DNA from: Candidatus Gastranaerophilales bacterium
GTDB taxonomy: Bacteria; Cyanobacteriota; Vampirovibrionia; Gastranaerophilales; Gastranaerophilaceae
Length of the DNA: 41,120 nucleotides
Reading direction: 5' to 3'
Assembly (NCBI GenBank): GCA_905236055.1
Contig: CAJOOA010000081.1
Coordinates: 1-41,120 of the forward strand
A program made the position numbers and the translations under genes. The notes beneath the pieces were generated by a model that was given only the letters and a program-made list of their open reading frames with translations, was not told the origin of the DNA and did not search any database. Shown here piece after piece: positions 6,508-14,751 of this stretch. How positions within the stretch are numbered: the first letter of the stretch is position 1; each line of letters begins with the position of its first letter.

Positions 6508-8790
6508 ATGCAGAACAGTTTAAGTACAGAAGGAAAAGTTTTAGAATTTGCCTCAAAAAACAACGAAACGGCTAAAGGAATTTCTATTCCAAATGAGCTT
6601 ACAAGTCGCCCGTGTGTAACTGCACCGGATATGTCTGCTTCTGCACAAATCAAACCTATTAGTTCACAATCTGTTTATGTAATTAAAAAAGACGGAACGA
6701 AAGAGCCATTCGATACTCAAAAAATAATTAATGCAGTTAAGAAATCTGCTACCCGTGCTCTTGTTACATTTACGGAAGAGGACTTGAAAAGTATATGTGA
6801 CTTCGTAAATAATAATATTATAAGGATGAATAAAACAGAAGTTACTATCTCCGAGATGCATAATCTCGTTGAAGGCGCTCTGGAACACCTTTACCCGCAG
6901 GTTGCGCAAAGTTACAGAAATTACAGAAATTACAAGCAGGATTTCGTACATATGCTCGACAAAGTTTATCAGGAATCCCAAAGAATTATGTACATTGGGG
7001 ACAAAGAAAATTCAAATGCGGATTCTACACTAGTATCAACCAAACGTTCATTAATTTTTAATGAATTGAACAAAGAACTTTACAAGAAGTTCTTCCTTAC
7101 CGTTGACGAATTGCAAGCAATCAGAGACGGTTATATTTATATTCACGATATGTCAGCAAGACGTGATACTATGAACTGCTGTTTATTTGATGTTGCTTCC
7201 GTTTTAAAAGGCGGATTTGAAATGGGCAACCTCTGGTATAACGAACCGAAATCTTTGGATGTGGCATTTGACGTAATCGGGGATATTGTTATGGCTGCTG
7301 CGAGTCAACAATATGGCGGTTTTACCGTTCCGGAAGTTGATAAAATTTTGGCGCCTTATGCAGAAAAAACTTTCCAAAGACAAAATGAAAAATATTTATG
7401 CTTGGGTCTGGACTTTGAAAAAGCAAGAGAGGCAGCTATGGAAGATGTTCGTAAAGACTTCGAACAGGGTTTCCAGGGCTGGGAATACAAGTTTAACACA
7501 GTTGCATCTTCGAGAGGTGATTATCCGTTTATTACTGTTACAGCCGGCTTAGGAACGGAACCTTACGAAAAAATGGCTACAATAGCAATGCTTAAGATTC
7601 GTATGAACGGTCAAGGTAAGAAAGAAAACAAAAAGCCGGTATTGTTCCCGAAAATAGTTTTCTTGTATGACGAAAATTTTCATGGCGAAGGCAAAATCAA
7701 TCATGACGTATTTGAAGCAGGTATTGAATGCTCAAAACGTGCAATGTATCCTGACTGGTTATCACTTTCAGGTGAAGGTTATGTAGCGTCAATATATAAG
7801 AAATACGGCAAAGTCATTTCTCCGATGGGCTGCAGAGCATTCCTTTCACCTTGGTTTGAAAGAGGCGGAATGGAACCGGCTGATGAAAATGATGTACCTG
7901 TATTTGTAGGTCGTTTCAATATTGGTGCAATCAGCTTACACTTGCCAATGATTTATGCAAAAGCCAAAAAAGAAAGCAGAGATTTTTATGAAGTCCTTGA
8001 TTACTATATGGAATTAATAAGGCAGCTTCATATAAGAACTTATGAATATCTTGGCGAAATGAAAGCATCTATCAACCCGCTTGCATATTGCGAAGGGGGT
8101 TTCTTGGGTGGACATTTGGGTATTCATGACAAAATTAAACCGTTATTAAAAGCAGCAACAGCTTCGTTTGGTATTACTGCCTTGAATGAATTGCAAGAGC
8201 TTTATAACGGCAAGTCTCTCGTTGAAGACGGCGAATTTGCAATTGAAGTTATGAAGCACATAAATGAAAAGGTTAATCAATATAAAAAAGAGGACGGCAA
8301 TCTTTATGCACTTTACGGAACTCCTGCTGAAAATCTTTGCGGATTGCAGGTAGAGCAATTCCGTAAGAAGTACGGTATTATTCCGAACGTTTCGGATAAA
8401 CCGTACGTTTCAAATTCTTTCCATTGCCATGTTTCAGAGAAAATCACTCCGATTGAAAAACAGAATTTGGAAAAACGTTTCTGGGATTTAATGAACGGCG
8501 GAAAAATTCAATACGTTAAGTATCCGTTAGACTACAATACTGATGCGGTTAAAACTCTTGTCTTAAGAGCAATGGATATGGGCTTTTATGAAGGGGTAAA
8601 TTTATCACTTTCTTATTGCGATGACTGCGGACACCAAGAGTTAAATATGGACGTATGTCCTAAATGCGGAAGTCGCAACTTGACTAAGATTGACCGTATG
8701 AACGGATATCTTTCATACTCTCGTGTCAAGGGTGATTCTCGTCTTGCTGATCATAAGATGGAAGAAATTGCAGACAGAGTATCTATGTAA
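6508..8790 (+). CDS. nrdD: Anaerobic (class III) ribonucleoside-triphosphate reductase
   Basis: NrdD makes deoxyribonucleotides without oxygen using a glycyl radical. An ATP-cone regulatory domain (about residues 50-145, from SVYVIKKDGTKEPFDTQKI) is followed by the catalytic barrel with RRDTMNCCLFD and ISPMGCRAFLSPWF. The C-terminus has the four-Cys zinc site C704, C707, C717, C720 and the radical loop RMNGYLS with Gly733. The family loop is usually R-V-x-G-Y, so Val to Met is a small change. The first 50 residues form a low-similarity extension, but AGGAGGG nine bases before the ATG supports this start. The activase gene nrdG is not adjacent. A strong hairpin ends the unit. Confidence 0.96.
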   Translation: MQNSLSTEGKVLEFASKNNETAKGISIPNELTSRPCVTAPDMSASAQIKPISSQSVYVIKKDGTKEPFDTQKIINAVKKSATRALVTFTEEDLKSICDFVNNNIIRMNKTEVTISEMHNLVEGALEHLYPQVAQSYRNYRNYKQDFVHMLDKVYQESQRIMYIGDKENSNADSTLVSTKRSLIFNELNKELYKKFFLTVDELQAIRDGYIYIHDMSARRDTMNCCLFDVASVLKGGFEMGNLWYNEPKSLDVAFDVIGDIVMAAASQQYGGFTVPEVDKILAPYAEKTFQRQNEKYLCLGLDFEKAREAAMEDVRKDFEQGFQGWEYKFNTVASSRGDYPFITVTAGLGTEPYEKMATIAMLKIRMNGQGKKENKKPVLFPKIVFLYDENFHGEGKINHDVFEAGIECSKRAMYPDWLSLSGEGYVASIYKKYGKVISPMGCRAFLSPWFERGGMEPADENDVPVFVGRFNIGAISLHLPMIYAKAKKESRDFYEVLDYYMELIRQLHIRTYEYLGEMKASINPLAYCEGGFLGGHLGIHDKIKPLLKAATASFGITALNELQELYNGKSLVEDGEFAIEVMKHINEKVNQYKKEDGNLYALYGTPAENLCGLQVEQFRKKYGIIPNVSDKPYVSNSFHCHVSEKITPIEKQNLEKRFWDLMNGGKIQYVKYPLDYNTDAVKTLVLRAMDMGFYEGVNLSLSYCDDCGHQELNMDVCPKCGSRNLTKIDRMNGYLSYSRVKGDSRLADHKMEEIADRVSM

Positions 8791-8816
8791 TAATTCTACA
8801 AGATTTCATAAAGATA

Positions 8817-8850
8817 TTTGCAAAAGGGAATTTGTCTGCCCTTTTGCAAA
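8817..8850 (+). terminator. Hairpin after nrdD
   Basis: A perfect 12-base-pair stem (8817-8828 with 8839-8850, arm TTTGCAAAAGGG) with a 10-base loop follows the nrdD stop by 26 bases, then T-rich sequence. It is a likely intrinsic terminator, although the T run is not immediate. Confidence 0.65.
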
Positions 8851-8915
8851 TACTTTTAAAATAGCAAATTTTTTTATTACGGGTTTTAATGTATTGGAGG
8901 TTTTAAGTTTAGGTT

Positions 8916-9296
8916 ATGAAAGTACAATCAATTGATAATAAATACCATTCACCAAATTTCAATGCAAAGATAATTGTGTCAGGAAATATACATGATTTAC
9001 GTTTAAAAATGATTTCCAATTGGATGGACAAAGCCGTAAAAATAGGATGCGATTCGGATTTGATTATCTTGCAATTCGGCAAAAAAGAAAGCAGTTATGC
9101 GAAACGATTTTTAGGATTTATACCTTTAGGAGATAAAAAAGTAAATAGCAGAAAAATTTTTGCTGTATCTCAAATCAACGACAAGTCGTTTGATGAAAAT
9201 TTGAGTTATTACTATAAAGATAAGAATTTTGACGAACACGGCTATATTAATGAAGTCGTAGATAAATATTTAGACACTCTTTCAAAAGTTAAATAA
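8916..9296 (+). CDS. Small tagged protein of unknown function
   Basis: I do not recognise this 126-residue protein. It begins MKVQSIDNKYHSPNFNAKI, an example of the N-terminal signature shared by eight proteins here (Met-polar-Ile/Val, hydrophobic at 6, Asp/Asn at 7, then Phe at 15). The rest is soluble and basic, with no membrane segment or signal peptide; the middle contains Trp-Met-Asp and a KRFLGFIPLGDKK stretch. GGAGG lies 15 bases before the ATG, an unusually long spacing, and a weaker AGG is nearer. It converges on the AAA-R3H gene with six bases between the stops and a 7-bp hairpin in the junction. Confidence 0.75.
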   Translation: MKVQSIDNKYHSPNFNAKIIVSGNIHDLRLKMISNWMDKAVKIGCDSDLIILQFGKKESSYAKRFLGFIPLGDKKVNSRKIFAVSQINDKSFDENLSYYYKDKNFDEHGYINEVVDKYLDTLSKVK

Positions 9297-9315
9297 TCTC
9301 ATTTATTTTGAGATT
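9295..9315. terminator. Small hairpin at a convergent junction
   Basis: AATCTCA (9295-9301) and TGAGATT (9309-9315) pair perfectly around a 7-base loop, overlapping both stop codons region of the converging genes. There is no good T run, so any terminator role is tentative. Confidence 0.3.
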
Positions 9316-10880
9316 CTTAGCCGTCTGTTTTCACCTTCACCGATTGATGTGCTGTTAAGGCCGTATTGTTCGGCAAGTTCGTGTTGGTGTTTTCTTATTT
9401 GCGTATCCTGAGGGGTTAATTCTATTTCTGATGCGCCATCCATAACCTTTTTAACGGCATCTTTGACTTCATCTAGGGCTTTCTCGGTTTCATCCGTATA
9501 AGATGTCTCTTCTTCGGACAAATCCCCCGGTTGAATATCCAAAGCGTCTTTCAATACTTTTTGAATTTGAGCCATTGAGTTGGTTTTTACATAAAATATT
9601 TGAGCACGGTACTCTTTTGCTGTGTTTAGAATTTTTGCACCGCCCTTTGCGAAGTTTTTATGTGCAATTACAATATCGGCATCTTCTACGTTTCTTGTAA
9701 TTTCCACATTGAAATCCATTCTCTCAATAAGTTTTTCAACGATAGTTCTCGAAACTGCATACAAATAGATTCTTTTTGTTGGTTTATTTTGTTCGCAATA
9801 TTTTGGCCTTGAGAATGAGAAATTCATCTTGTTATCTTCTGCGGTTTCAGGTTGTTTAATTTCTTGAACGGCAGGTGATTCAACAGATACTGTAGTGTAT
9901 TCCTTATCAACTTTCCTAATTTCAGGTCTTATAGGCCAGCCCCTCAAGATGTAATCTACAGCTTCAGCCGTATTTCTGTAGACTGCTAAAGTATTTCTGT
10001 CAATAATTTCAATAACTATATCAAAAGTCGGTTGTTTTTCTCTTTCCAGAACTGTTTTTTGAGAAGCCCTTCTTTTTGCCTCGTCATCACCCAAAGTAAC
10101 GGATTGTATTCCGCCAACCAAGTCGGAAAGTGTCGGGTTTTTAATCAAACTTTCAAGACTGTTACCGTGAGCGGTTGCAATAAGCATTACCCCCCTTTCA
10201 GCTATTGTTCTGGCTGCTTGGGCTTCTGCTTCCGTACCGATTTCGTCTACGACAATAACTTCCGGTGTGTGATTTTCAACGGCTTCTATCATAATATCTT
10301 TTTGATACTCCGGTTGAGGAACCTGCATTCTTCTTGCGGCTCCAATTGCTGGATGAGGGGTATCTCCATCACCCGCAATTTCATTAGAAGTATCAACTAT
10401 TACAACGCGCTTGCCCAGTTCATCTGCAACTAACCGTGATATTTCTCTTAATTTGGTTGTCTTACCAACACCCGGGCGGCCGAGAAATAAAATACTTTTG
10501 CCCTGAGTACATATATCTTTTATGCAAGTAATTGTCCCCGTAACGACACGTCCTATACGGCAGGTTAAACCAACTACTTTTCCTTGCCTGTTCCTTATTG
10601 CACTTATACGATGTAAAGTGCCCGGAATACCGGAACGGTTATCGTGAGTAAATTCTTGAAGATGTGAAGTTACAAAATTTATATCATCCTCGCTAACGCC
10701 ATCGGTCCCCAACTTATCTATTTTACCTCCGGCATGCCTAATTTCCGGCGGTCTTCCGATATCAAGAACAATTTCAATAACATCATTCAAACCTTCGGCT
10801 GAAAGATTTGATGTAACCTTTTGGGGCATAATAACCATCAATTTTTCAAGGTCATTTTGAAATTGTATATTTTCTGTCAT
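9303..10880 (-). CDS. Ycf45-like AAA ATPase with C-terminal R3H motif
   Basis: This 525-residue ATPase resembles the Ycf45 proteins of cyanobacteria and plastids and the SpoIIIAA-type ATPases. An N-terminal region of about 120 residues precedes the ATPase core: Walker A GRPGVGKTTK at 134-143, VDTSNEIAGDGD near 162, and Walker B VIVVDEIG at 208-215. After a linker and a second alpha/beta region (about 360-440) the tail holds an R3H signature, R496-x3-H500, a single-strand nucleic-acid-binding motif. Role unknown; nucleic-acid-linked ATPase is an inference. A TGn-TATAAT promoter at 10974-10982 gives a leader near 87 bases. A 27-codon overlapping frame in the leader is noted but not called. Confidence 0.88.
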   Translation of the reverse strand: MTENIQFQNDLEKLMVIMPQKVTSNLSAEGLNDVIEIVLDIGRPPEIRHAGGKIDKLGTDGVSEDDINFVTSHLQEFTHDNRSGIPGTLHRISAIRNRQGKVVGLTCRIGRVVTGTITCIKDICTQGKSILFLGRPGVGKTTKLREISRLVADELGKRVVIVDTSNEIAGDGDTPHPAIGAARRMQVPQPEYQKDIMIEAVENHTPEVIVVDEIGTEAEAQAARTIAERGVMLIATAHGNSLESLIKNPTLSDLVGGIQSVTLGDDEAKRRASQKTVLEREKQPTFDIVIEIIDRNTLAVYRNTAEAVDYILRGWPIRPEIRKVDKEYTTVSVESPAVQEIKQPETAEDNKMNFSFSRPKYCEQNKPTKRIYLYAVSRTIVEKLIERMDFNVEITRNVEDADIVIAHKNFAKGGAKILNTAKEYRAQIFYVKTNSMAQIQKVLKDALDIQPGDLSEEETSYTDETEKALDEVKDAVKKVMDGASEIELTPQDTQIRKHQHELAEQYGLNSTSIGEGENRRLRISK

Positions 10881-10973
10881 TTATAAAGGATGCCTTTCTG
10901 CTCTCGCTGATGTCCTTTGTCTTTTCCGGACTCATTTTTGGCGGTCTGCTATCAAAAGATATCTCCTACCATT

Positions 10974-10982
10974 ATTATAACA
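10974..10982 (-). promoter_or_regulatory. Extended -10 promoter of the AAA-R3H gene
   Basis: TGTTATAAT on the minus strand (10982-10974) is a full TGn-TATAAT extended -10. The predicted leader of roughly 87 bases includes an AGGAG not followed by the gene itself but by a seven-codon TTG frame whose TGA overlaps the ATG of a 27-codon frame. Confidence 0.45.
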
Positions 10983-11072
10983 TATTTTCGCATGGTTTTT
11001 GGCGGTTTGTCACATATATTAAGAAATGTAAACAGTTCTTTAAGTGTTGAAAATACCTTTATTCAGTGGGTT

Positions 11073-11101
11073 TTGCTTGCTTGCTGCGAGCGTGGTATAA
11101 T
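11073..11101 (+). promoter_or_regulatory. Promoter of rnpA, positioned for a leaderless transcript
   Basis: TTGCTT (11073-11078), a 17-base spacer and TATAAT (11096-11101), the latter with an extended TGG. The ATG begins at 11108, six bases after the -10, so the transcript should start at or beside the start codon. No SD is present. Confidence 0.65.
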
Positions 11102-11107
11102 CGCATT

Positions 11108-11473
11108 ATGCTAACAAAGGAATATCGACTAAAGAAAAGAACTGCTTTCAATGCCACTTATAAGACAGGCAATTCCTGTTATAAAGGTGGGATTACTTTG
11201 TTTTGCGGAAAGGTTAAACCGGCGGAACGAGAGCACATAAAAACAAAAATAGGGTTTGTGGTTAGCAAAAAAATACATAAAAGGGCTGTCAAAAGAAACA
11301 GAATAAAACGTTTAATGAGAGAATCAGTGCGGCTCTTTATTAAAAATTCAAATGAGTCATTTGATACAAAGTACCTTTCTTTAATATTTGTAGCTTCGGC
11401 AAAATTGTTAGATAAAAACTTTGAATTTGTGAATGAACAGATTAAAGAATTAATGAGAAAATTATATGATTGA
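11108..11473 (+). CDS. rnpA: Ribonuclease P protein component
   Basis: RnpA is the protein subunit that helps RNase P RNA cut the 5' leader from tRNA precursors. The 121-residue basic protein has the RKxxRF-like start YRLKKRTAFNATYKTG, GFVVSKKIHKRAVKRN and the RNR signature KRNRIKRLMRE. A longer frame starts 14 codons upstream, but those codons cover the -35/-10 promoter, so ATG 11108 is chosen. In most bacteria rpmH precedes and yidD/yidC follow; here rpmH is absent and the next gene is an unrelated unknown that overlaps by eight bases. Confidence 0.92.
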   Translation: MLTKEYRLKKRTAFNATYKTGNSCYKGGITLFCGKVKPAEREHIKTKIGFVVSKKIHKRAVKRNRIKRLMRESVRLFIKNSNESFDTKYLSLIFVASAKLLDKNFEFVNEQIKELMRKLYD

Positions 11474-12032
11474 CGGTATAATAACTCCTGCCATAAGAGA
11501 TATTGATTATCTTGCGCCATGTGCTCCTTATCCAATGACTCCTTCGGGGATTACGGTACATGAAGGGGCTATATACAGATACAATATTCCTACGGATGAG
11601 CAGCCAAATCTTATGATTGTGGACTACATACCGGATTTTAATGGAAATTTTATTAAACCCGGATATTATCAGCTTGCGCTTTCTGATGACAGAGAATTCC
11701 TTTATCTTATAGAATCGAAGAATTTGGTCGCTGTGATTCCGGTTTTTAAACTTGCCGAAAACGAAGAAGAATTGAAAAAATACAGAAAAAAACAATCTCT
11801 TTCAAAAAAGGACAGAAAAGAACTTAAACAAGAAGAAAGAAAAGCAAAAAGGCAAGAAAAGTTCAGAAAAGTAATTGAAGCAAAATATGCCGAAACCGGA
11901 GCAACGCTGCCTCCCAAGGATTATATTCATATGGAAGCGTCAATTGAATACATAAAAGAAGGCGGATACTACCTTATAATGTATGAAAAAGGTGTCATCA
12001 GAGCTTGGGGTGCGATAAAAGCCGTGCGATGA
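11466..12032 (+). CDS. Conserved-looking protein of unknown function overlapping rnpA
   Basis: I do not recognise this 188-residue protein. It begins MIDGIITPAIRDIDYLAPCA. Residues 1-95 look globular and beta-rich; residues 96-140 are a very basic, charged helix (EELKKYRKKQSLSKKDRK and onward) that could bind RNA or form a coiled coil; the last 45 residues are again globular and end GVIRAWGAIKAVR. There is no signal peptide or membrane segment. It shares eight bases with the end of rnpA, the place where yidD is usual, so it is probably co-translated with RnpA. It is not a YidD homologue by eye. Confidence 0.8.
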   Translation: MIDGIITPAIRDIDYLAPCAPYPMTPSGITVHEGAIYRYNIPTDEQPNLMIVDYIPDFNGNFIKPGYYQLALSDDREFLYLIESKNLVAVIPVFKLAENEEELKKYRKKQSLSKKDRKELKQEERKAKRQEKFRKVIEAKYAETGATLPPKDYIHMEASIEYIKEGGYYLIMYEKGVIRAWGAIKAVR

Positions 12033-12329
12033 TTAAGCAAGTCCATGCAGAATTTTATTAAGTTCAGCGACTGTCATAGCACCGAGTTTTTGGATTTCCA
12101 TTTGAGATCTTTCGGCCATTTCGTTATTTTGAGCGGGAATATTTTTATCTTCAATTTTTTCTTCAATTTTTTGTGCAAGTTTTTGCTTTTCTACTTCAAG
12201 ACGGGCCTTATCAACATTTATATCCCCTGTTGGTCTGATGTTAAGCTGCTTTAATTCCTGCAAGATTCTCACATACTCAGGATTATTTAAGTTTGAGTTT
12301 CCTCCTATTGCACCAATTGCTTGAATCAT
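12033..12329 (-). CDS. Small coiled-coil protein of unknown function
   Basis: A 98-residue protein starting MIQAIGAIGGNSNLNNPEY, with a charged helical middle (KARLEVEKQKLAQKIEEKIE) that looks like a short coiled coil and a C-terminus MTVAELNKILHGLA. AAGGAG sits well before the ATG, which supports a real gene. It converges on the preceding gene with no base between the two stop codons. Small Gly/Asn-rich starts followed by a helix occur in flagellar or secretion-related small proteins, but nothing here proves such a role. Confidence 0.7.
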   Translation of the reverse strand: MIQAIGAIGGNSNLNNPEYVRILQELKQLNIRPTGDINVDKARLEVEKQKLAQKIEEKIEDKNIPAQNNEMAERSQMEIQKLGAMTVAELNKILHGLA

Positions 12330-12439
12330 AAAATACTCCTTTTTCCGTTCTGGTAATTTCTATAACGGCATATTTTGCAAAAACTTTAGGATTTTTAACA
12401 AAAATGTTACAAAGATTAACATTGACGTAGTTTTTATAG

Positions 12440-12445
12440 TATAAT
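12440..12445 (+). promoter_or_regulatory. -10 box of gpsA
   Basis: TATAAT within TATAGTATAATTT, 24 bases before the ATG. No -35 at the right spacing is clear; TTGACG at 12422 is only 12 bases away. The same TAGTATAAT context occurs before atpD and lpxI. Confidence 0.45.
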
Positions 12446-12469
12446 TTCGTTAAATAAGGAGAATCTTTG

Positions 12470-13483
12470 ATGAAACTGACCGTACTCGGACCGGGATGCT
12501 GGGGTTTAACTCTTGCTTGGTTAATGAATGATAATTTTAATGAAATAACAATCTGGGGGCGTGAACAAGACTTAAATGACGATTTGGTTATAAATAAACA
12601 TTGTTCAAAACCATTGGAAGTTCAGTTGGATAGAAGAGTTGTAATAACCTCAGACTTGAAATCAGCAATATCCGGAGCGGATGTAATACTTTCTGTTGTT
12701 GCAACATCCGGGGTAAGGCCTGTTTGCGAACAGCTTAGAGATGCGGGAGTAAATCCTGATACTCCGTTGGTCAATGCATCTAAGGGTTTGGAATTAAATT
12801 CTTTAATGAGAATGTCCGAGGTAATTAAGGATGTCTTACCTTTACAAAAGGTTGTGATTCTTTCGGGGCCTACGTTGGCAAAAGAAGTGCTTATGGGTAA
12901 GCCCACTGCAGCGTCGGTTGCGTGTGAAGATATGGAGACGGCAGAATTTGTACAGAAAGCATTAAATGTTCCGAACAGATTCAGACTGTATACAAATAAT
13001 GATGTTATTGGTGTAGAGCTTGGCGGAAGTTTGAAAAATGTTATTGCAATCGCATCCGGTTTTGCACACGAAATGGACCTTGGTGATAATTGTATGGGTT
13101 CTTTGCTCACAAGAGGTATGGCTGAAATTGCAAGATTAAGCGTTAAGCTGGGAGCAGATCCTTCTACATTATACGGACTTTCCGGCATGGGAGATTTGAT
13201 TGCGACTTGCTCAAGTCCGTTGTCCAGAAACTATACAGTGGGTTCTATGCTCGGCAAAGGTAAGAAAATTGATGATATTTTAAAAGAGCTGGGCTCCGTC
13301 GCAGAGGGTGTTAAAACTTCAAAGGCAGTATGTGATTTGGCGAAAAAAATGGGCATAGAAGTTCCTATATCAAGTGCTATTTATGAAGCCGTTTATACAG
13401 ATATTACGCCAAATGAAATACTTTCCAAATTGATGAACAGAAAACTTAAAAAGGAAGAAACATACAATGCAGTACGCTGTTAA
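12470..13483 (+). CDS. gpsA: Glycerol-3-phosphate dehydrogenase [NAD(P)+]
   Basis: GpsA reduces dihydroxyacetone phosphate to sn-glycerol 3-phosphate, the backbone of phospholipids. The Rossmann start is VLGPGCWGLTLA (family GxGxWGxAxA). Further signatures are NASKGLE, LSGPTLAKEV, GVELGGSLKNVIAIASG with the catalytic Lys, and the C-terminal GLSGMGDLIATCSSPLSRN. Length 337 aa is standard. The ATG at 12470 is seven bases after AAGGAGAA; a TTG one codon upstream is less likely. Its 3' end overlaps the next gene by 17 bases, so the PSP1 protein is probably made from the same message. Confidence 0.95.
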   Translation: MKLTVLGPGCWGLTLAWLMNDNFNEITIWGREQDLNDDLVINKHCSKPLEVQLDRRVVITSDLKSAISGADVILSVVATSGVRPVCEQLRDAGVNPDTPLVNASKGLELNSLMRMSEVIKDVLPLQKVVILSGPTLAKEVLMGKPTAASVACEDMETAEFVQKALNVPNRFRLYTNNDVIGVELGGSLKNVIAIASGFAHEMDLGDNCMGSLLTRGMAEIARLSVKLGADPSTLYGLSGMGDLIATCSSPLSRNYTVGSMLGKGKKIDDILKELGSVAEGVKTSKAVCDLAKKMGIEVPISSAIYEAVYTDITPNEILSKLMNRKLKKEETYNAVRC

Positions 13484-14396
13484 ATATCTTAAAAACGTTA
13501 TTGTTCCTCTGACAAAAGTGCCTGAGGATGCAGATATAAATAATCAGTTAGTTCTTGTTCGCACTGAGAAAGGCGAAGAAGTTTTGAAAGCATTTTTGGT
13601 TTGTCCCAAAATATCAAAACTTTTTGAAGAATATGAAAAAACACCTGAGCCGTTTGAATTTATAAGGAAAATGACTCAGGAAGATATGATGATATATGAG
13701 GATATTCAAAAGGAAGAAGTCGAATCATTTTTTAAATGCAAAGATTTGGTAAAAAAGCACAATTTGCAGATGAATTTGGTTCAATGCCGACTCACTTTTG
13801 ACAGAAGAAAAATTTCTTTTTATTACACTGCACCGGAAAGAGTTGATTTTAGGGAACTTTTAAAAGATTTAACTCAGGTATTCAAACGTATGAGAATAGA
13901 CCTGCGCCATATTGGAGTAAGAGATGAATCTTCAATAATGGATGGAACGGGAATTTGCGGAAAACCGTTCTGCTGTTCTTCATATTTAAGAAAATTCGAA
14001 TCAATAAACGTTAAGCTTGCCAAAGACCAAGGTATGCCAATTACACCGTCTAAGATATCAGGTACTTGCGGACGGCTTTTGTGCTGCTTGACTTATGAAT
14101 ACGAAAACTATGTAGAAGCGGCAAAAGGTATGCCTCCGGTTGGTTCTACTGTTATGACATCATCCGGATTAGGTAAGGTTTGCTTCATTCAATTTTTAAA
14201 CAATTCTGTCGCCGTAAAATTTGAAGATGGCAAGATAAAAGAATTTGATAAGTCCGAAATTGAAATGGTTGATGCTAACATAAATGTTGACATAGAAACT
14301 TCAAGACTTACCAACTATGGTACAGATGAAAAAGTTGATGCAAAACAGCTCAAGCAGCTTGAAGATGATAGAAACAGCTCAACCGGAAATGTTTAA
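13467..14396 (+). CDS. PSP1-domain protein, RicT/YaaT-like
   Basis: This 309-residue protein has the PSP1 C-terminal domain found in RicT (YaaT) of Bacillus, part of the RicA-RicF-RicT complex that binds Fe-S clusters and promotes RNase Y-dependent mRNA processing. The cysteine-rich signature is plain: GICGKPFCCSSYL and, 45 residues later, CGRLLCCLTYEYENY. A beta-barrel-like tail (GSTVMTSSGLGKVCFIQFL) follows. Function by transfer from RicT is an inference; partners RicA and RicF are not here. The ATG lies inside the end of gpsA with AAGGAAG upstream, and rpsU follows with its own apparent promoter. Confidence 0.88.
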   Translation: MQYAVKYLKNVIVPLTKVPEDADINNQLVLVRTEKGEEVLKAFLVCPKISKLFEEYEKTPEPFEFIRKMTQEDMMIYEDIQKEEVESFFKCKDLVKKHNLQMNLVQCRLTFDRRKISFYYTAPERVDFRELLKDLTQVFKRMRIDLRHIGVRDESSIMDGTGICGKPFCCSSYLRKFESINVKLAKDQGMPITPSKISGTCGRLLCCLTYEYENYVEAAKGMPPVGSTVMTSSGLGKVCFIQFLNNSVAVKFEDGKIKEFDKSEIEMVDANINVDIETSRLTNYGTDEKVDAKQLKQLEDDRNSSTGNV

Positions 14397-14523
14397 TAAA
14401 ACAATTTTATATATGTGACAAATGGTATCATATAAATATTTTTCCCCATGCTTGCAATTAAAAAGCGTTTGTATTATGCTCTTTGGTGTACACAATATGC
14501 TATAAAGGTGGTGAAAATATAAA

Positions 14524-14697
14524 ATGGCAGAAGTTAAAGTTGGCGAAAACGAATCTATAGAAAGCGCTTTACGCAGATTCAAAAAGAAAATCCAAAAAGC
14601 TGGTATTCTTTCTGAAGTTAAGAAACGTGAACGTTACGAAAAGCCGAGCGTTAAGAGAAAACGCAAATCCGAAGCTGCTCGTAAACGCAAAGTATAA
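14524..14697 (+). CDS. rpsU: Small ribosomal subunit protein bS21
   Basis: A 57-codon gene encoding a strongly basic protein beginning [20 protein letters not shown], the standard bS21 start, and ending in a Lys/Arg-rich tail [14 protein letters not shown]. bS21 binds the 30S platform near the anti-SD and assists initiation. AAGGTGG lies upstream at a rather long spacing. A candidate -10 is TATAAA in an extended TGC context at about 14501-14506. A strong terminator follows 8 bases after the stop. Confidence 0.95.
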   Translation: MAEVKVGENESIESALRRFKKKIQKAGILSEVKKRERYEKPSVKRKRKSEAARKRKV

Positions 14698-14704
14698 TTT
14701 ATAC

Positions 14705-14734
14705 AAAAAGGATGACCAAAAGTCATCCTTTTTT
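14705..14734 (+). terminator. Intrinsic terminator of rpsU (probably bidirectional)
   Basis: The arm AAAAAGGATGAC (14705-14716) pairs with GTCATCCTTTTT (14722-14733) around a 5-base loop, with T and A runs on both sides. It separates rpsU from the convergent ksgA gene and can serve both. Confidence 0.85.
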
Positions 14735-14751
14735 GTATATTGATACAATTT

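Noticed and set aside
11066-11107. Upstream 14 codons of the rnpA frame
   Set aside because: They cover the -35 and -10 elements and do not resemble RnpA.
10917-11114. Plus-strand frame of 65 codons before rnpA
   Set aside because: It overlaps the promoter of rnpA and the leader of the AAA-R3H gene and lacks a ribosome-binding site.
12622-13188. Long minus-strand frame of 188 codons inside gpsA
   Set aside because: It is a shadow of the gpsA reading frame, with Ser/Pro/Thr-rich composition and no SD.
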